NCBI GenBank assembly: GCA_009741485.1
Contig: CM019230.1
Location: 9,896,010 to 9,960,009 of the forward strand
DNA: 64,000 nt
Direction of reading: 5' to 3'
Source: Malurus cyaneus samueli
Taxonomy: Eukaryota; Chordata; Aves; Passeriformes; Maluridae
In this document: piece by piece, positions 18,600-28,760 of the stretch
How positions within the stretch are numbered: the first letter of the stretch is position 1
How the letters are laid out: each line of letters begins with the position of its first letter
Notes under the pieces: model-generated
The model's input: only the letters and a program-made list of their open reading frames with translations
Databases searched by the model: none
Told to the model about the DNA's origin: nothing
Program-made: the position numbers and the translations under genes

Positions 18600-18960
18600 A
18601 CAGAGTGATTTAGTCCAATCTCTGGCAAACTCTCAATGGGCTGGAGAGCGTTGGCACCCGTGGTGCTCTTGGTGCTGACAGCCACCACAGAGATGTCAGC
18701 ACTGGCCTGGACCACCAAGGTTTTATGGGAAATGTGGCTTCCTGCGAGTTCCTGGTTAGCAGGGAGGGACAGGGGCAGTGACATCCAGCCCCAGGGTGAC
18801 GCTGTGGTTGACGGAGCCATCACAGAGTGTCACTGATATCTGGGTGTCAGCAGGGCCATAGGAGGTGAGCAACAGCTGCAGGTATGTGCTGGGGGCCTCA
18901 TTGTCATTCTGTGGGAACACCGCCAGGAACTCCCGGCCCCGATCGCTGGCACTGGAGATG
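18600..18960 (-). pseudogene. FCGBP-like exon: truncated N-terminal IgGFc-binding domain
   Basis: After the acceptor CCCCGTTTTCTCAG the minus strand reads GREFLAVFPQNDNEAPSTYL, LQLLLTSYGPADTQISVTLC, VNHSVTLGLDVTAPVP. After a one-base shift near 18,770 it reads LPANQELAGSHISHKTLVV, ASADISVVAVSTKSTTGANA, LQPIESLPE. This is the beginning of the IgGFc-binding N-terminal domain (GREF...QN...; GS.I..KT..V.....ISV.A.N.K). The remaining roughly 300 residues of that domain and the first VWD domain are absent: only 90 bases separate it from the deleted TIL/VWD exon. The donor is unclear. Confidence 0.75.
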
Positions 18961-18984
18961 CTGAGAAAACGGGGGACAAAGGGG

Positions 18985-21660
18985 CCTTGGTTAATTTATG
19001 CATCAATTCTATATGTGTTTTATATAGAATTGTAGCAAAAATTGTACTGAAATTACATTAAAGTTATGACTGTAGTAATCTAGTTTAACAGAGTCTATTT
19101 TTATATATAACACACAGTAGAAATTATATTACAGTTTAGTATTAATTAAACAACATTTAAATAAAACTACATATAAAGTATTAAACTCTTATGTATTGTT
19201 TTATACCAAATTAATGTTAATAATATAGCCATGTGTCACTAAATGAATAATGGCATTATTAGCTATTAGTTATTTAAAATACAATTCTATATAACATATA
19301 TTATATTATAATTAATATATGAATCCTATGCTATTATAATATTAAGATTATGTATTAACATTTTTAATCACTAAATTATAGCCTACTGATGTATTAATAG
19401 TATAGAACCAATATATTAGTAAAAACATGTTAATTACCTTTTTAACCTGTTATTATACTATTATATTTGTTATCCAGTATATGACTTAGTTCTATAGTTT
19501 TCTATGTTATTAGTATACACACATATTAATTATAACTGTAATAGAAAACACTTATAAATAACAGTAGTCTTTTAAAAATTTTTACATAATTAAAGATCCA
19601 GAAAGAATAGTCCAAATCAGAAATTAAATAGAATTAAAATAATAATAAACAAAAAAATAGTATTCATTTAGTAAAAAAAAAAAAAAAAAATTTAAATTTC
19701 ATTTATAATTTAAACTACAGTTGATACTTTATATTTTCTCAATAAAATTATACAGATAATGAATTGAAATAATTTAATTTCATTTTTTCATAGAAATTGC
19801 CTGGGGGAAAAAATGGAAAATCAAGCAAAAATAAGCAACAAAGCAAAACTAGAGTACGTGTTAGAGGGCATTAGAGACTGGAATAGACTCAATATACCGT
19901 TATATTATACCATTTATGTTGTAATATCATTATTATAATTATCTGGATTATTATGCACATAAATACACTATATGTTATATAACATTTTTATATAAGTATA
20001 ATTATGCAACATAATTAACATATTGTAACTGCCATATTGCATTGTAAAATTAACTACAATTGTACATAATTATATTTATAATCGCTTATATCTATTCTAT
20101 CTTTTATAATTACTTCTCAACAACTAAATGTACCTACACATGAGTATACAGAGTGCTATATTATTAAAAATATTAAGATAATAGTATGTTATATGATAGA
20201 AAATATAATACATATGTTTATATTTTACATATTTATACATCAATAAACATTCAAATTAATTTTTTATACTGATATTAATAAAATTAAAAATACAAATCAA
20301 GAGTAATGGCAATATCAATATAATAGAACTATAGGAGAATGTTTATGTTGCATTCTTACTAATTCCGCAACATACATTTCTCTATAATCTAGTCAAGTAC
20401 ATATAAAAATTAATACACATAACTAAATAATATGGAATAAATGCAATAAGTAATTATTGTCATAATATCAATGTTATTAAATTATTATTATTAGTACTAT
20501 TATTAGCCAATTAAGAATTGAATATTTTGTATATATTACAAATATAATATATATATACATAAAAGAGTAAAACTAAATAATAAAATATACTTTAAAGGAC
20601 TCAAATGAGATTTTCAGGGCTTTTTTAAGCTACAAAGCAATAAAAACTTCTTTTTGCCCCAAACAGGTAAAAACACTGGGTTTTTCTTTTATTCAGAAAA
20701 AAAAGGAACTTGATGATATCTTGGGGGAAAACCAGCAAAAATTGGTAACATTTGATTAAAGCTCAATTTGTTATATATAAGCATACATCAATATATATAA
20801 TATATAAGTGGTGATAAGAATTTTTTTAATTTAAGGTGTTTGGGTGAGTTGGGGGGAAAAAGCTAACTTTGGTTCTTTTTTCTGAAAAAATGAAATTTGG
20901 GTGTTTGGAGGAAAAATAGGAATAATGACATTTGGGAATAAAAAAAAGGAATAAAGCGGTTTCTTAATTAAAATATAAATGTTTGGCTTTGTTTTTAAAT
21001 GGAGAATTGAAGGATCAACAGGGAAATAAGGAATTGGGATTTTAAGAATTAGAATACACTGAATAAAAGTAGTTTTTTTCCTTAAAAAACCTCCAAGCTA
21101 CAACATAGTTTATGAGGACTTTTTTTCCCCTAATAAACTTTTTTAAAAGGAATAAAAATAAGGAATTCTTTAAATTAATGAATGAAAACATTTTTCCTAA
21201 AAAACTAAAATAGGTTGATAAGTCTTTTTCGTGAAAAATTAGAGAAAAAGTCAAGAAAATAAGAATAAAAGCATTTTTTTTCCCCTTAAAAACTAATTGT
21301 ATTTATTAAAATAGAGGAAATAAATGGACTTTTTAAGTAAAAAACCTTCTAAAAATAGCCTTCCTCCACTCAGAAATACAGCCCAGCATACAGATTGTGG
21401 GTTTTGTTCCTGGATAGCTACCAAAATAGCTAATTAGAATTTTACTTAAAAAACCCAAAACTATAAAGTAAATCCAAATAATGAGGACAAAGTACACGTT
21501 TTTTCCTATAGAAAGTGAGGAAAAGGGGTTATTTTTTCCAAGAAAATTAATGGAGTTTTTATTAAAAAGAAATAAGCTTCTAAAGGCTATTGGATAAAAA
21601 CAAATAATTGAAAAATGGTTTAAAAACAAAAAAAACAAACCTGAGAGGCTGAGAGGTTGT
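18985..21660. other. Extreme AT-rich block, no gene
   Basis: About 2.6 kb of almost pure A/T, especially 19,000-20,600, with TATAATATTA-like words, poly-A tracts (19,672-19,690) and no clear period. It lies upstream of the first recognised FCGBP-like exon and between GC-rich flanks. From 20,600 the sequence becomes AAAAATTTGGG-like. Short open frames on the minus strand (21,042-21,254; 21,333-21,698) are Phe/Leu/Lys-rich and look incidental. Confidence 0.8.
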
Positions 21661-21699
21661 TGAGGAAATGCACAATGGGGGGAAAATGGAATTTTCATG

Positions 21700-22780
21700 G
21701 AAAAACAACACAGGCATTCAGGATTTCCTTTTCTGTACTAAAAAGCCCAAAAGTAAGTCCAAAATCAGGAAATTGGGGATTTTGTGTGCAAAACAGGGTT
21801 GTTACCACAGAATACAAGGAGGAGCCACCAGGACCTGCCTTGTGCCATCACTGTGAAAAACACCAAACTTACTAAAAAAATAGTATTTTAGAGAGAAAAT
21901 CCATGTGAGCTCAAGATGTCTCCAAAACCCAAGATAACCCCCAAATTACCCCCAAATGATATTTCTGTGGGGTGAAAAAATGCATGGGGCTGCTTTTTGG
22001 CCCCCCTTGGAACCAAATCCACCCAAAATCTTCCAAACACTATGAATTTTGTCCAAAATCCCACAAATTTGGGTCAAAATGCTTTTTTCTCCCCTTCTAA
22101 ATGCCCCCCAATTTGGGTCAAAATGGAGTTAAACAGACAAGGCAACCACCTCTCCCCCCATATCCCTCTCTCCAAGGTCAACTCAAACTCCTCATTTCTA
22201 TCATATTCACCCCAAAAACAGACAACTTTAAACTCAAAATACCTAGATTTGTGTCAAAATCAGATTTAAAAGCTGGTACAGCCCTCCCCTGCCAACCTCT
22301 CCCCTTGATGCTATCTCAAATACCCCATTTCCACCAAATCCACTCTACAACCTTATGGAAAGGATGAATTTTGCCCCAGATCTTCCCAGTTTGAGTCGAA
22401 ATGGGTTTTGCCAGCATCTCCAAATTTGGGATAAAATGTTCAACATCCAGGACAACCCACCCTGTCCAACTCAACTTCCCCAAAATCAATTCTGCCTCAA
22501 AAAGGGGGAAAATCCAAATTTTGGGCATGAAGAGGGAAAAAAAATCTGAAATTTGGGGCAAAAGTGCACAAAAAGGGCAATCCCCTGAGATTTGAAGGGA
22601 AAAAAAGGCGGAAAAAATTTGGCTCAAAAAGGCTTAAAAATAAAAAAAAATTGGGGTAAAAAAGGGTTAAAATTATGAAACTTGGGGAGGAAAGGGAGCA
22701 AAAGCCACAAAATTGAAAGGGAAAAAGGGTAAAAATTTCTGAAATTTGGGCAGAAAAAAATTCTCAATTTCTGCCATCCC
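21700..22780. repeat. Degenerate AAATTTGGGGCAAAA / CCCAAATTTGGGTCAAAAT repeats
   Basis: Words AAATTTGGG and their complement CCCAAATTT recur on both strands every 20-60 bases (for example 22,065-22,130 and 22,395-22,780). The block becomes purine-rich at 22,500-22,780. No exon is seen. Confidence 0.65.
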
Positions 22781-24205
22781 CAAAGAATGATGATAAAGCA
22801 CGATAAAACAGTGAATGAACCCTCCCCACTACTCCTGCACTCACCGGCCCCTTGGCTCTTGAATTCCAGGGACTCTACAGACACAAACTGTCCCAAAAGC
22901 ACTCTTTTCATACCCAAATGGGGCTTAGCCACAGCCTCCTGGCATCACTTTCTGGAGGTGAATATGGGCCAAAATGTGCAGATTTGGGCAGATTCAGCAG
23001 AATTTGAGGATGGGGGGGAGGGGCCAAGGTCCATGACCTACGTTTTCAGCGATTTGGGAACTGGCAGCTGATGCTGTCACTGATGGGACGTGACGGGAGA
23101 GGAACCCTCAGGGATGTTGTCATAGATGCGAGTGTCCCAGGGATGTCATGATAGCTGTGAGTCCCACACGGATGTCACCACAAGTGTGGGACCTCCCAAA
23201 TTCTCTGAACTGCCAGAATCGCTGGCCCCATGGCGCACTCTGGCCCCCTGACCCTGGGTGAAGGAGAGACCCAAATCCGGATGTTTTTTACCCAAAATTA
23301 ATGACCCAAGTCCCAGCAGGGAATTCTGGGGAGTTGGAAATTCTGGCCCAAATGCCTGAAAAAGCTGAAGAAAACCAGCTGGAGCCAGGAGATGATGGGA
23401 AACTGGGAATTAAAGGGCTTGTGCTTTAAAATTAAGACATAAAAATGGGGAATCCCTAAACCACAGAGATCCTCAACACCACCCAGAGCACAGAGACCCC
23501 CCAAGCCCATCCAGGGAACCCCAAAATCACCCAGGGATCCCCTCAGTCCTTTGGACCTCCCAAACTACAAGGTCCCTGAGGGGAAATGGGGGGGGGGGTC
23601 CCTGTGTAGTATCTGAGTCCCTGGAAAGGTTTTGGGGTTCCTGATAAACTAACTTTCTCTAGAGAAGAGAAATTCTCAGTTCCCCGAGTATTGCTGTATG
23701 GAGCTTAAAGCCAACTAGCAGAAAAGACAGAAGGATGTAAAGGTATAGCACACAGGATGATAAACATAGCTGCAACCAGTGGAGAAATAGATACTGAGGA
23801 ATATAATGGGGGTTTTGGCCAGTTATGTAACAAGAAGCAACAGTGCCTGCCCAAGGAAAAAGTTCAAGGAACCTTCAATATAGAAGCATTCAGTGAATAC
23901 AACAAGCAGAGACCCCTTAATCATCCATCCAGGACCATATCCTGCTGTAAAATTCCACCGCACACATCAGATTAAAGGAGAAATCCTTCAGTGTGTCTGC
24001 ATAGATAAAGAATGCCTGCTTTCTAATGCATTTTGGTACCATTCCCCAGGAGGGGCTTACGGATCTAAGAAGAGCTGAGAGTCCTGTCGGGCTTGGAGCA
24101 TCCTTGGAAGGGTCTGGGGTTTCTAGAGAGTTTGAGGGGTCCATGGGGGAGATTGGTCATCTTTGTCAGCAGGATTCCAGCTCTCTGCCACTTTAAACCC
24201 CTCCC
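22780..24205. other. No gene supported
   Basis: Unique-looking sequence with a G homopolymer (about 23,589) and short CCCAAA-type repeats at 23,460-23,560. The part at 23,690-24,080 is AT-richer and could be old transposon sequence, but no diagnostic motif was found. A signal-peptide exon for the FCGBP-like gene was sought here on the minus strand without success. Confidence 0.4.
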
Positions 24206-24525
24206 CCCCCCAAGGACCTCCCAAACCATATGGGGACCCCCTCAGCCCTCCTGGGCCCCCAAATTGCCTCTAGGACACCCACAACCACACCAACCCCTTC
24301 TCCCAAAACCTCCGCGGGGATCCCAACAAGCTCTCGGGACCCTCAAAACCACTCCAGTGACCTCCAAACCACCTGGGCACCCCTCAGCTCCCCCAGACCC
24401 ACAACCCCTCCAGGAACACCCAAATATATTCCAGAGATTCCCTCAGACCCCCTAGAGCTCCCAAACCCCTCCAGGGGAAGCCCCAAATCCCCTCCAGAAA
24501 CCCCACACCCCTCCCCCGACGCGCT
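24205..24525. repeat. C/A-rich minisatellite before the first CpG promoter
   Basis: Units of about 40 bases built on CCTCCAAACCCCTCCAGGGA and GGGACCCTCAAAACC repeat about eight times. Confidence 0.6.
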
Positions 24526-24680
24526 CGGCGCCGCCGCTTCCCGCCTTCCCCCTCCTCGCCTCCCATTGGTCACAGCCCGCCCGTCCCCGCTCTCAACCAA
24601 TCGGCGCCCGAGTTCAGAGCGCTGGGGGCCGGGCCAAGCGAGAGCGCGGGCGATGAGTGGGGAGAGGGAGGGTCCGAGTG
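24525..24680 (+). promoter_or_regulatory. CpG promoter 1 with paired CCAAT boxes
   Basis: CpG-rich block with CCTCCCATTGGTC (inverted CCAAT, 24,561) and AACCAATCGGCGCCCGAG (CCAAT, 24,596), ending near an ATG (24,653). It is similar to 27,070-27,160, with the same element order and spacing. The inverted and direct CCAAT pair about 35 bases apart is typical of NF-Y-driven, often bidirectional, CpG promoters. Confidence 0.55.
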
Positions 24681-24766
24681 GGGGGGGGGGGAGATTGGGG
24701 CAATCCCGGAGGGGAATTTGCGGGGTTCGGGGGCGCCCCGCGTCACTCCCTGCGTTCCCCCCGCAG

Positions 24767-26232
24767 AGTCTCAGCCTGGAGCAGCGAACGGAGCGGCTGG
24801 TGCAAAGGAGGTGGGAGAGCAGCCCGGCCTTAAGTGCCCCTCGGGGTGGCCAAGTGACCCGGACCCGCAGGTGCCCCTTGGGACCCCCACATGCCACGCC
24901 CCCGTCCCCTAAGTGTTGCCCCTGACTCTACGTGCCCCCGAGACCCCCAAATGCCGCCACAGACCCCTAAGTGCCTCCCAATTGCCTCCCCTGCCCCAGG
25001 TGCTCCCCAGGAATGCCCCCGGGGGCCTCCAACTACCCCACCCGACCCCAGGTCATGCCCCGGTCCCCCATTCTGCCCATAAGTGCGCGCCCGCAGCGCC
25101 CCAAATGCCTCCTGGGACCCCCAAGCCCCGCGGGGGCGGTGCAGGGTCAGCATTCCGGGTATCCTCGCTCCTCCCCCAACCTCTCTTCCCCCTCAGCCAG
25201 GCTCTGCTCAGGCCCCGCTCCCAGGGGCCGGAGAGGGCGAAGCCTCTGCTTGGCTCCGCTCCCTCCAGCTCCATCCTCGATGCCCCCCTCGTCCAATGGC
25301 GCTGGTGGCGGTGCCGAGCGGAGGAGCCAGCGCTGGACACGCCCTTGGTGGGCAGGGCTGTGCTGGGCCCTGCTGCTTCCCAGGCTGGCCTGCAGGGGGT
25401 GCCACATGACCGCCCTGAGGCCCTGCAAGGGACACGGCCCTGGGAGTCACGGAACCCCCGTGAAGCCCCGTGCCCAATCAGCAGCCATTTTTCCAAACCC
25501 CTGCACCAGGGCGCATCTTCACCCCAGCCGGGATCCCAGGAACCGTCATGGCAGGAGCCCCCTTGGTGGGCACATGACTCCAACGAGGCCTTGTGGCCAA
25601 GGAGGAGCAGCTCTCTGGACACCCTGCAGGGGGCACTGTACTCACAGTCGCGTGACTCCCACAACACCTGGCACAGGGCACCATACCTGAAGTCATGCGA
25701 TTCCCCTGAGGCCAATCTGCAGCAGCCACTGTGCATCCCTGCACAGTGGGATACTTTGGGGCCCTTGTGGGCCTGGGAGGGCTCTTGTGGGTCAGAAAGT
25801 TATTTGTGGAGCTGGGGGGCCCTTGTGAGCCTCGAGACACCTTTGTAGGGCTGGGGACACATTTGTAGGGCTGGGGGCGGCATGGGGTCAAGAGGCATGG
25901 TGCAGGGCTGGGAAACATTGTGGTGTGGGGGTCACTTGTGAGGCTGGGGGGACTGGGGGAACACCTGTGGAAGTGCCACCCCCTGTGATGCCCGGCCCCC
26001 TCTAGGCCCTCTGGGAGATTCCTTACTCTGCATGCTGCGATGCCAGCGCCGGGCCATAAGGGGGCGCCTTCGGTATGACATCCCCACCCCTGTATTTTCG
26101 GGGTCTGCCCCTGTGCCTCCCCAACGTCCTCGCCTGACCCCCCCTTTGCTTCCCCTCCCCCCCAGGGCCATCGAGACCCTGCTGGAGCTCCCACCTGGGC
26201 GCCCCCAAAACAGGGTGGGGCTAATACAGTAA
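24767..26232 (+). CDS. Candidate small multi-exon gene, product not recognised
   Basis: Four exon-like blocks follow promoter 1. 24,767-24,810 (acceptor CCCCCCGCAG, donor GTGGGA) encodes SLSLEQRTERLVQR. 25,197-25,347 (acceptor CCCCCTCAG, donor GTGGGC) continues in frame as SQALLRPRSQGPERAKPLLG and SSSILDAPLVQW. 26,006-26,072 (acceptor CCCTCTAG, donor GTATGA) encodes LGDSLLCMLRCQRRAIRGRL. 26,166-26,232 (acceptor CCCCCCCAG) continues in phase as RAIETLLELPPGRPQNRVGL and ends IQ then TAA. The two pairs each join in phase, but a connecting exon between 25,347 and 26,006 is needed and not defined, and the ATG exon (possibly 24,653) is uncertain. Charge-rich, leucine-containing helices suggest a small coiled-coil or adaptor protein, but I recognise no family. 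Confidence 0.35.
24830..25085. repeat. CCCCTAAGTGCC minisatellite, copy 1
   Basis: CCCCTAAGTGCC, CCCCAAATGCC and CCCCCGAGACCC words repeat every 20-25 bases in the candidate intron. A closely similar array follows promoter 2 at 27,300-27,540. Confidence 0.7.
25380..25725. repeat. Imperfect tandem repeat with CATGACTCC / CGTGACTCC words
   Basis: CACATGACC, CACGGAACCC, CACATGACTCCAACGAGG, CGCGTGACTCCCACAAC and CATGCGATTCCCCTGAGG recur at about 50-110-base spacing with GCAGGGGGC-type linkers. The plus frame is open and gives repeated D-S/R-x-E/N-A peptides, which may be incidental. Confidence 0.5.
25740..25935. repeat. CTTGTGGGGCTGGGGG minisatellite
   Basis: GCCCTTGTGGGCCTGGGAGG, CCTTTGTAGGGCTGGGGACA and similar units of about 22-25 bases recur about seven times. 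Confidence 0.7.
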
Positions 26233-26394
26233 TGACACTCCAAAACTGCACCACTGGACATGTATAGAGAGGTGGGGAGACCCCTAAAATCCCCTCCCTT
26301 ACCTCTCCTACCTTTGGAGTTGCCCTCGATCCCCTCTCCCTCCGTATGCCATCAAGTGCATTTGGGGGGTTCTGGGTGCTCAAGAGAGGGTATT

Positions 26395-26910
26395 GGTGTA
26401 GTGCTAGGGAGCGTCTGTGGGGTGTTTGGTGGCTCTGTGTATGGGTGCGGGGCGCTGAGGTTGCAGAAGGGTCGGGGGGATGTGGGCACGTGGGGACTAA
26501 TAGGCGATCCAGAAAAGGTTTATGGGGTCTTGTGGATGGGGCATGTGAAAGTCGTTGGAGGCAGTTTGGGGGGCCCCTGGGTCTCTGGGTGGGGTCTGTA
26601 ATAGTCCGGCCGTCTGTGGGGTGTTCGGTGGGCCTCTGAGGTTGCAGAAAGGTGTTTGGGGAGCACTGGACATGTATAGGCGATCCGGCAGAGGTCTGTG
26701 GGGGTTGGAGTGGAGACACTAGGGCTGTTGGGGGTGTCCGTGGAAGTCTTGGGGGTCCAGGAGAGAGTTTGCCGGCGGCTCTGGGAGGGTTTGTAATAGT
26801 CCCGGGTCTGTGTGTGTTTTGGGGGCCCCAAGACAAGGTTGCTGTGTCTGGGGATGGGCGAATCTACAGTGGCGCTGGGGGGTTTACTGGGCGTATCGGG
26901 GCGGAGAATC
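26395..26910. repeat. Three-copy tandem repeat, roughly 200-bp unit
   Basis: GTCTGTGGGGTGTT(T/C)GGTGG, CTGAGGTTGCAGAA and AGGCGATCC occur in the same order at 26,409-26,515 and 26,610-26,690, with a partial third copy to about 26,840. TTTGTAATAGTCC also recurs (26,596 and 26,790). No exon is seen inside. Confidence 0.65.
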
Positions 26911-27049
26911 CCCCAAACCCGCGGGAGGCGAGGCTCACCGGGTGCCAGGGGGTTCTGATGTCCCCTTGCACCAGGGGGATCATGTGAGGCCCCAGTGTCC
27001 CCCTGATTTCCCAAAACCCCTCGGGCCCTGCGGCCCCCACCCCCCAGTG

Positions 27050-27300
27050 ACGACACTTCTCCGCCCTCCCCCTGCCTCCCATTGGTCGTTGCGTCCGCCC
27101 GTCCTCGCTCTGAACCAATCAGCGCCCGAGAACGGATGCTGGGGGTGGTGCTCCGGCTCGGCGCCAGTGTTGTCACTTCCTGGACTACAACTCCCGAGAC
27201 ACCCCGGGGCTCCGTGGAGCCCCTATAGAGTCGGACTGTGGCTCCCGTCATGCATTGCGGCCCCTGAGACTCCCTCACAGACGGGATTGCCCCGTAAGCA
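27050..27300 (+). promoter_or_regulatory. CpG promoter 2 with paired CCAAT boxes and a ZNF143-type site
   Basis: CCTCCCATTGGTC (27,078) and GAACCAATCAGCGCCCGAG (27,111) repeat the arrangement of promoter 1. Downstream, GGACTACAACTCCCGAGAC (27,181) matches the ACTACAAnTCCC core of ZNF143/THAP11 (Staf) sites common at vertebrate housekeeping promoters, followed by a CATGCATTGCGG block. No coding exon downstream could be assigned. Confidence 0.55.
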
Positions 27301-27545
27301 CCGTCCCCAGTGCTCCCCCGAACCGTAATTGCCCCCAGGCTTCCCTAAGTACCCCCAATTTCCTTCTCCCGACCCTCAAGTGCCCTCTCCCGAATTCCTA
27401 CTTCTCCCCTCCCCGTTCCCTACCTGCCCCTAAAATGCCGCCTGTGTGTTCCCTCTGACCCCTAAGTGCTCTCCAGTTTCCTCCCCGACACCTAAATGCC
27501 CCTTCGGACCCTTAAGTGCCCCAGCCCTCAAGTGCCCCAAGGGAA
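27300..27545. repeat. CCCCTAAGTGCC minisatellite, copy 2
   Basis: CCCTAAGTACCCCC, CCCTCAAGTGCCC, CCCCTAAGTGC and CCCTTAAGTGCCCC repeat every 20-30 bases, matching the array at 24,830-25,085. This supports duplication of the promoter plus downstream array. Confidence 0.7.
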
Positions 27546-28145
27546 TTGAAGCGATAACGACGATGTAGAGAAAGACCCTGACCCTATCGCACTACCTGTA
27601 ACAGTGCAGCCTTTAATTAAAACTTGAATTAAAACTGCATTTGCCGGTATAGGTGATGGGCAAGCCCCGCCCCGCCTTCGTACCGCTCCCTTAGTCCCTC
27701 TTGAAACTAGGGAAATTGCAGGAAAAATATTCCTGCATTTTCTACATATCAAAAATTTCATGAGAATCTGGAATGGAGTCTCTGTGGCAAGCTTCCCTGA
27801 CAGGTGATCAGATTTTGTCAGGTGAGAAAGATGTAGAGAGGATTTTGGGGACCTGGAGTATACATTCCTATAGACCCCAGAGAACCCCTCCATCTCCTAC
27901 AGATTCCCCCCAAATACCTTTAGAGTCCGCTCCAAGTGCCCCATAGCTCCCTGGCCCCAAACACCCTATAAACAATTGGGACACTCCCAAACCTCCCTCT
28001 GGAACCCCCTGAAGCTCCCTAAAACAACCCGTAGATCTGTCTGTATCCCCAACACTCCCCCAGGCCTCCCAGAAGGGGCTATGTCACCGCCTGAGCTGCA
28101 TTTTTGACTGATACGTATAATAGAAATATAAAGTATAATATAGGA
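27545..28145. other. No gene seen
   Basis: Includes a GGGCAAGCCCCGCCCCGCC GC-box stretch (27,658-27,676) and C/A-rich CCTCCC-type repeats at 27,890-28,080. No supported exon. Confidence 0.4.
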
Positions 28146-28149
28146 AGGG

Positions 28150-28460
28150 TCCTCCATGATAGCTAGAGAGGGTCTTTGTGAGGGGGCAGGATGGAGGGTG
28201 AGGGTTTTCACCTGCCAGAGGGCAGGGTTAGATGGGACATGGGGAAGAAATTCTGCCCTGTGCAGGTGATAAGGCCTTGGCACAGATTGCCCAGAGAAGC
28301 TGTGTCTGCTCCAAGCCTGGAAGTGTTCAAGGCTGAGTTGGACAGGCTGGAGCAACTGCGGATAAGTGGAAGATGTCCCTGCCCATGGCAAGGTGGGAGT
28401 GAATCGAGATGATCTTTCAAGTCCCTTCCAACCCAAACCAGCCTGGGATTCTAAAACTGG
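28150..28460 (+). mobile_element. CR1 LINE, 3' end fragment
   Basis: Shows the avian CR1 3' consensus order: GAAGAAATTCTGCCCTGTG, TGGCACAGATTGCCCAGAGA, GTGTTCAAGG..GAGTTGGACAGG, GCCCATGGCA, then GATGATCTTTCAAGTCCCTT and a GGGATTCTA end. The open frames here are CR1-derived. Confidence 0.9.
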
Positions 28461-28569
28461 TAGAGGTTTGGGATGAGTAACCTTGGCTGACCCCAGGTGA
28501 CCCCTCAGGCTGCTCCATCGCTCACACTTCAGCCACAGACAGCAAGAGAAAACCTGGTGAAAGACTTCC

Positions 28570-28760
28570 TGGGGTGATGGGGGCAGGTGGTCAGTCCCTC
28601 AGGAACTGCTCCAGGGCCCTTTCCATGGGGTGAGTCCCTCAGGTGGAGGGGCACAGAGGGGCACATGGGGCAGCACCTGTCTCACCCTGTTCGTCTGCAG
28701 GGGAATTTCTGCTCTGGTGCCTGCAGCACCTGGGGAGCTGCTCAGGGAGGAGGGACAAGT
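28570..28760. mobile_element. ERVL-like LTR fragment
   Basis: The stretch TCTGCAGGGGAATTTCTGCT and the following CTGGTGCCTGCAGCACCT resemble the part at about 30,620-30,660 of the longer LTR. Only a short piece is recognisable. Confidence 0.35.

Larger units (their letters stand above)
10012..18960 (-). pseudogene. FCGBP-like (IgGFc-binding protein-like) gene, spliced, apparently damaged
   Basis: At least nine exons on the minus strand follow the FCGBP plan: an N-terminal IgGFc-binding domain, then modules of TIL, VWC-like, VWD and C8. Family members are large secreted proteins of mucus and mucosal surfaces, cross-linked through cysteine-rich VWD assemblies. Exons alternate between a TIL to VWD-start type (about 595 bp) and a VWD-rest to C8 type (about 490-580 bp), with phase 1 junctions after the C8 exon. 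The last modules resemble the last two modules of the human protein. Damage includes an in-frame TAA (17,131-17,133), a donor reading ATAAGT instead of GTAAGT (16,902-16,907), single-base frameshifts in at least five exons, and a 145-bp exon where about 595 is expected. Several exons (13,969-14,561 and 14,890-15,454) are fully open. It is therefore either a recently decayed paralogue or a working gene with assembly errors. No signal-peptide exon was found. Confidence 0.8.

Noticed and set aside
25478..26836. 452-codon minus-strand frame
   Set aside because: Antisense to the candidate small gene and made of Pro/Ser-rich translation of G-rich repeats; no start context or motif.
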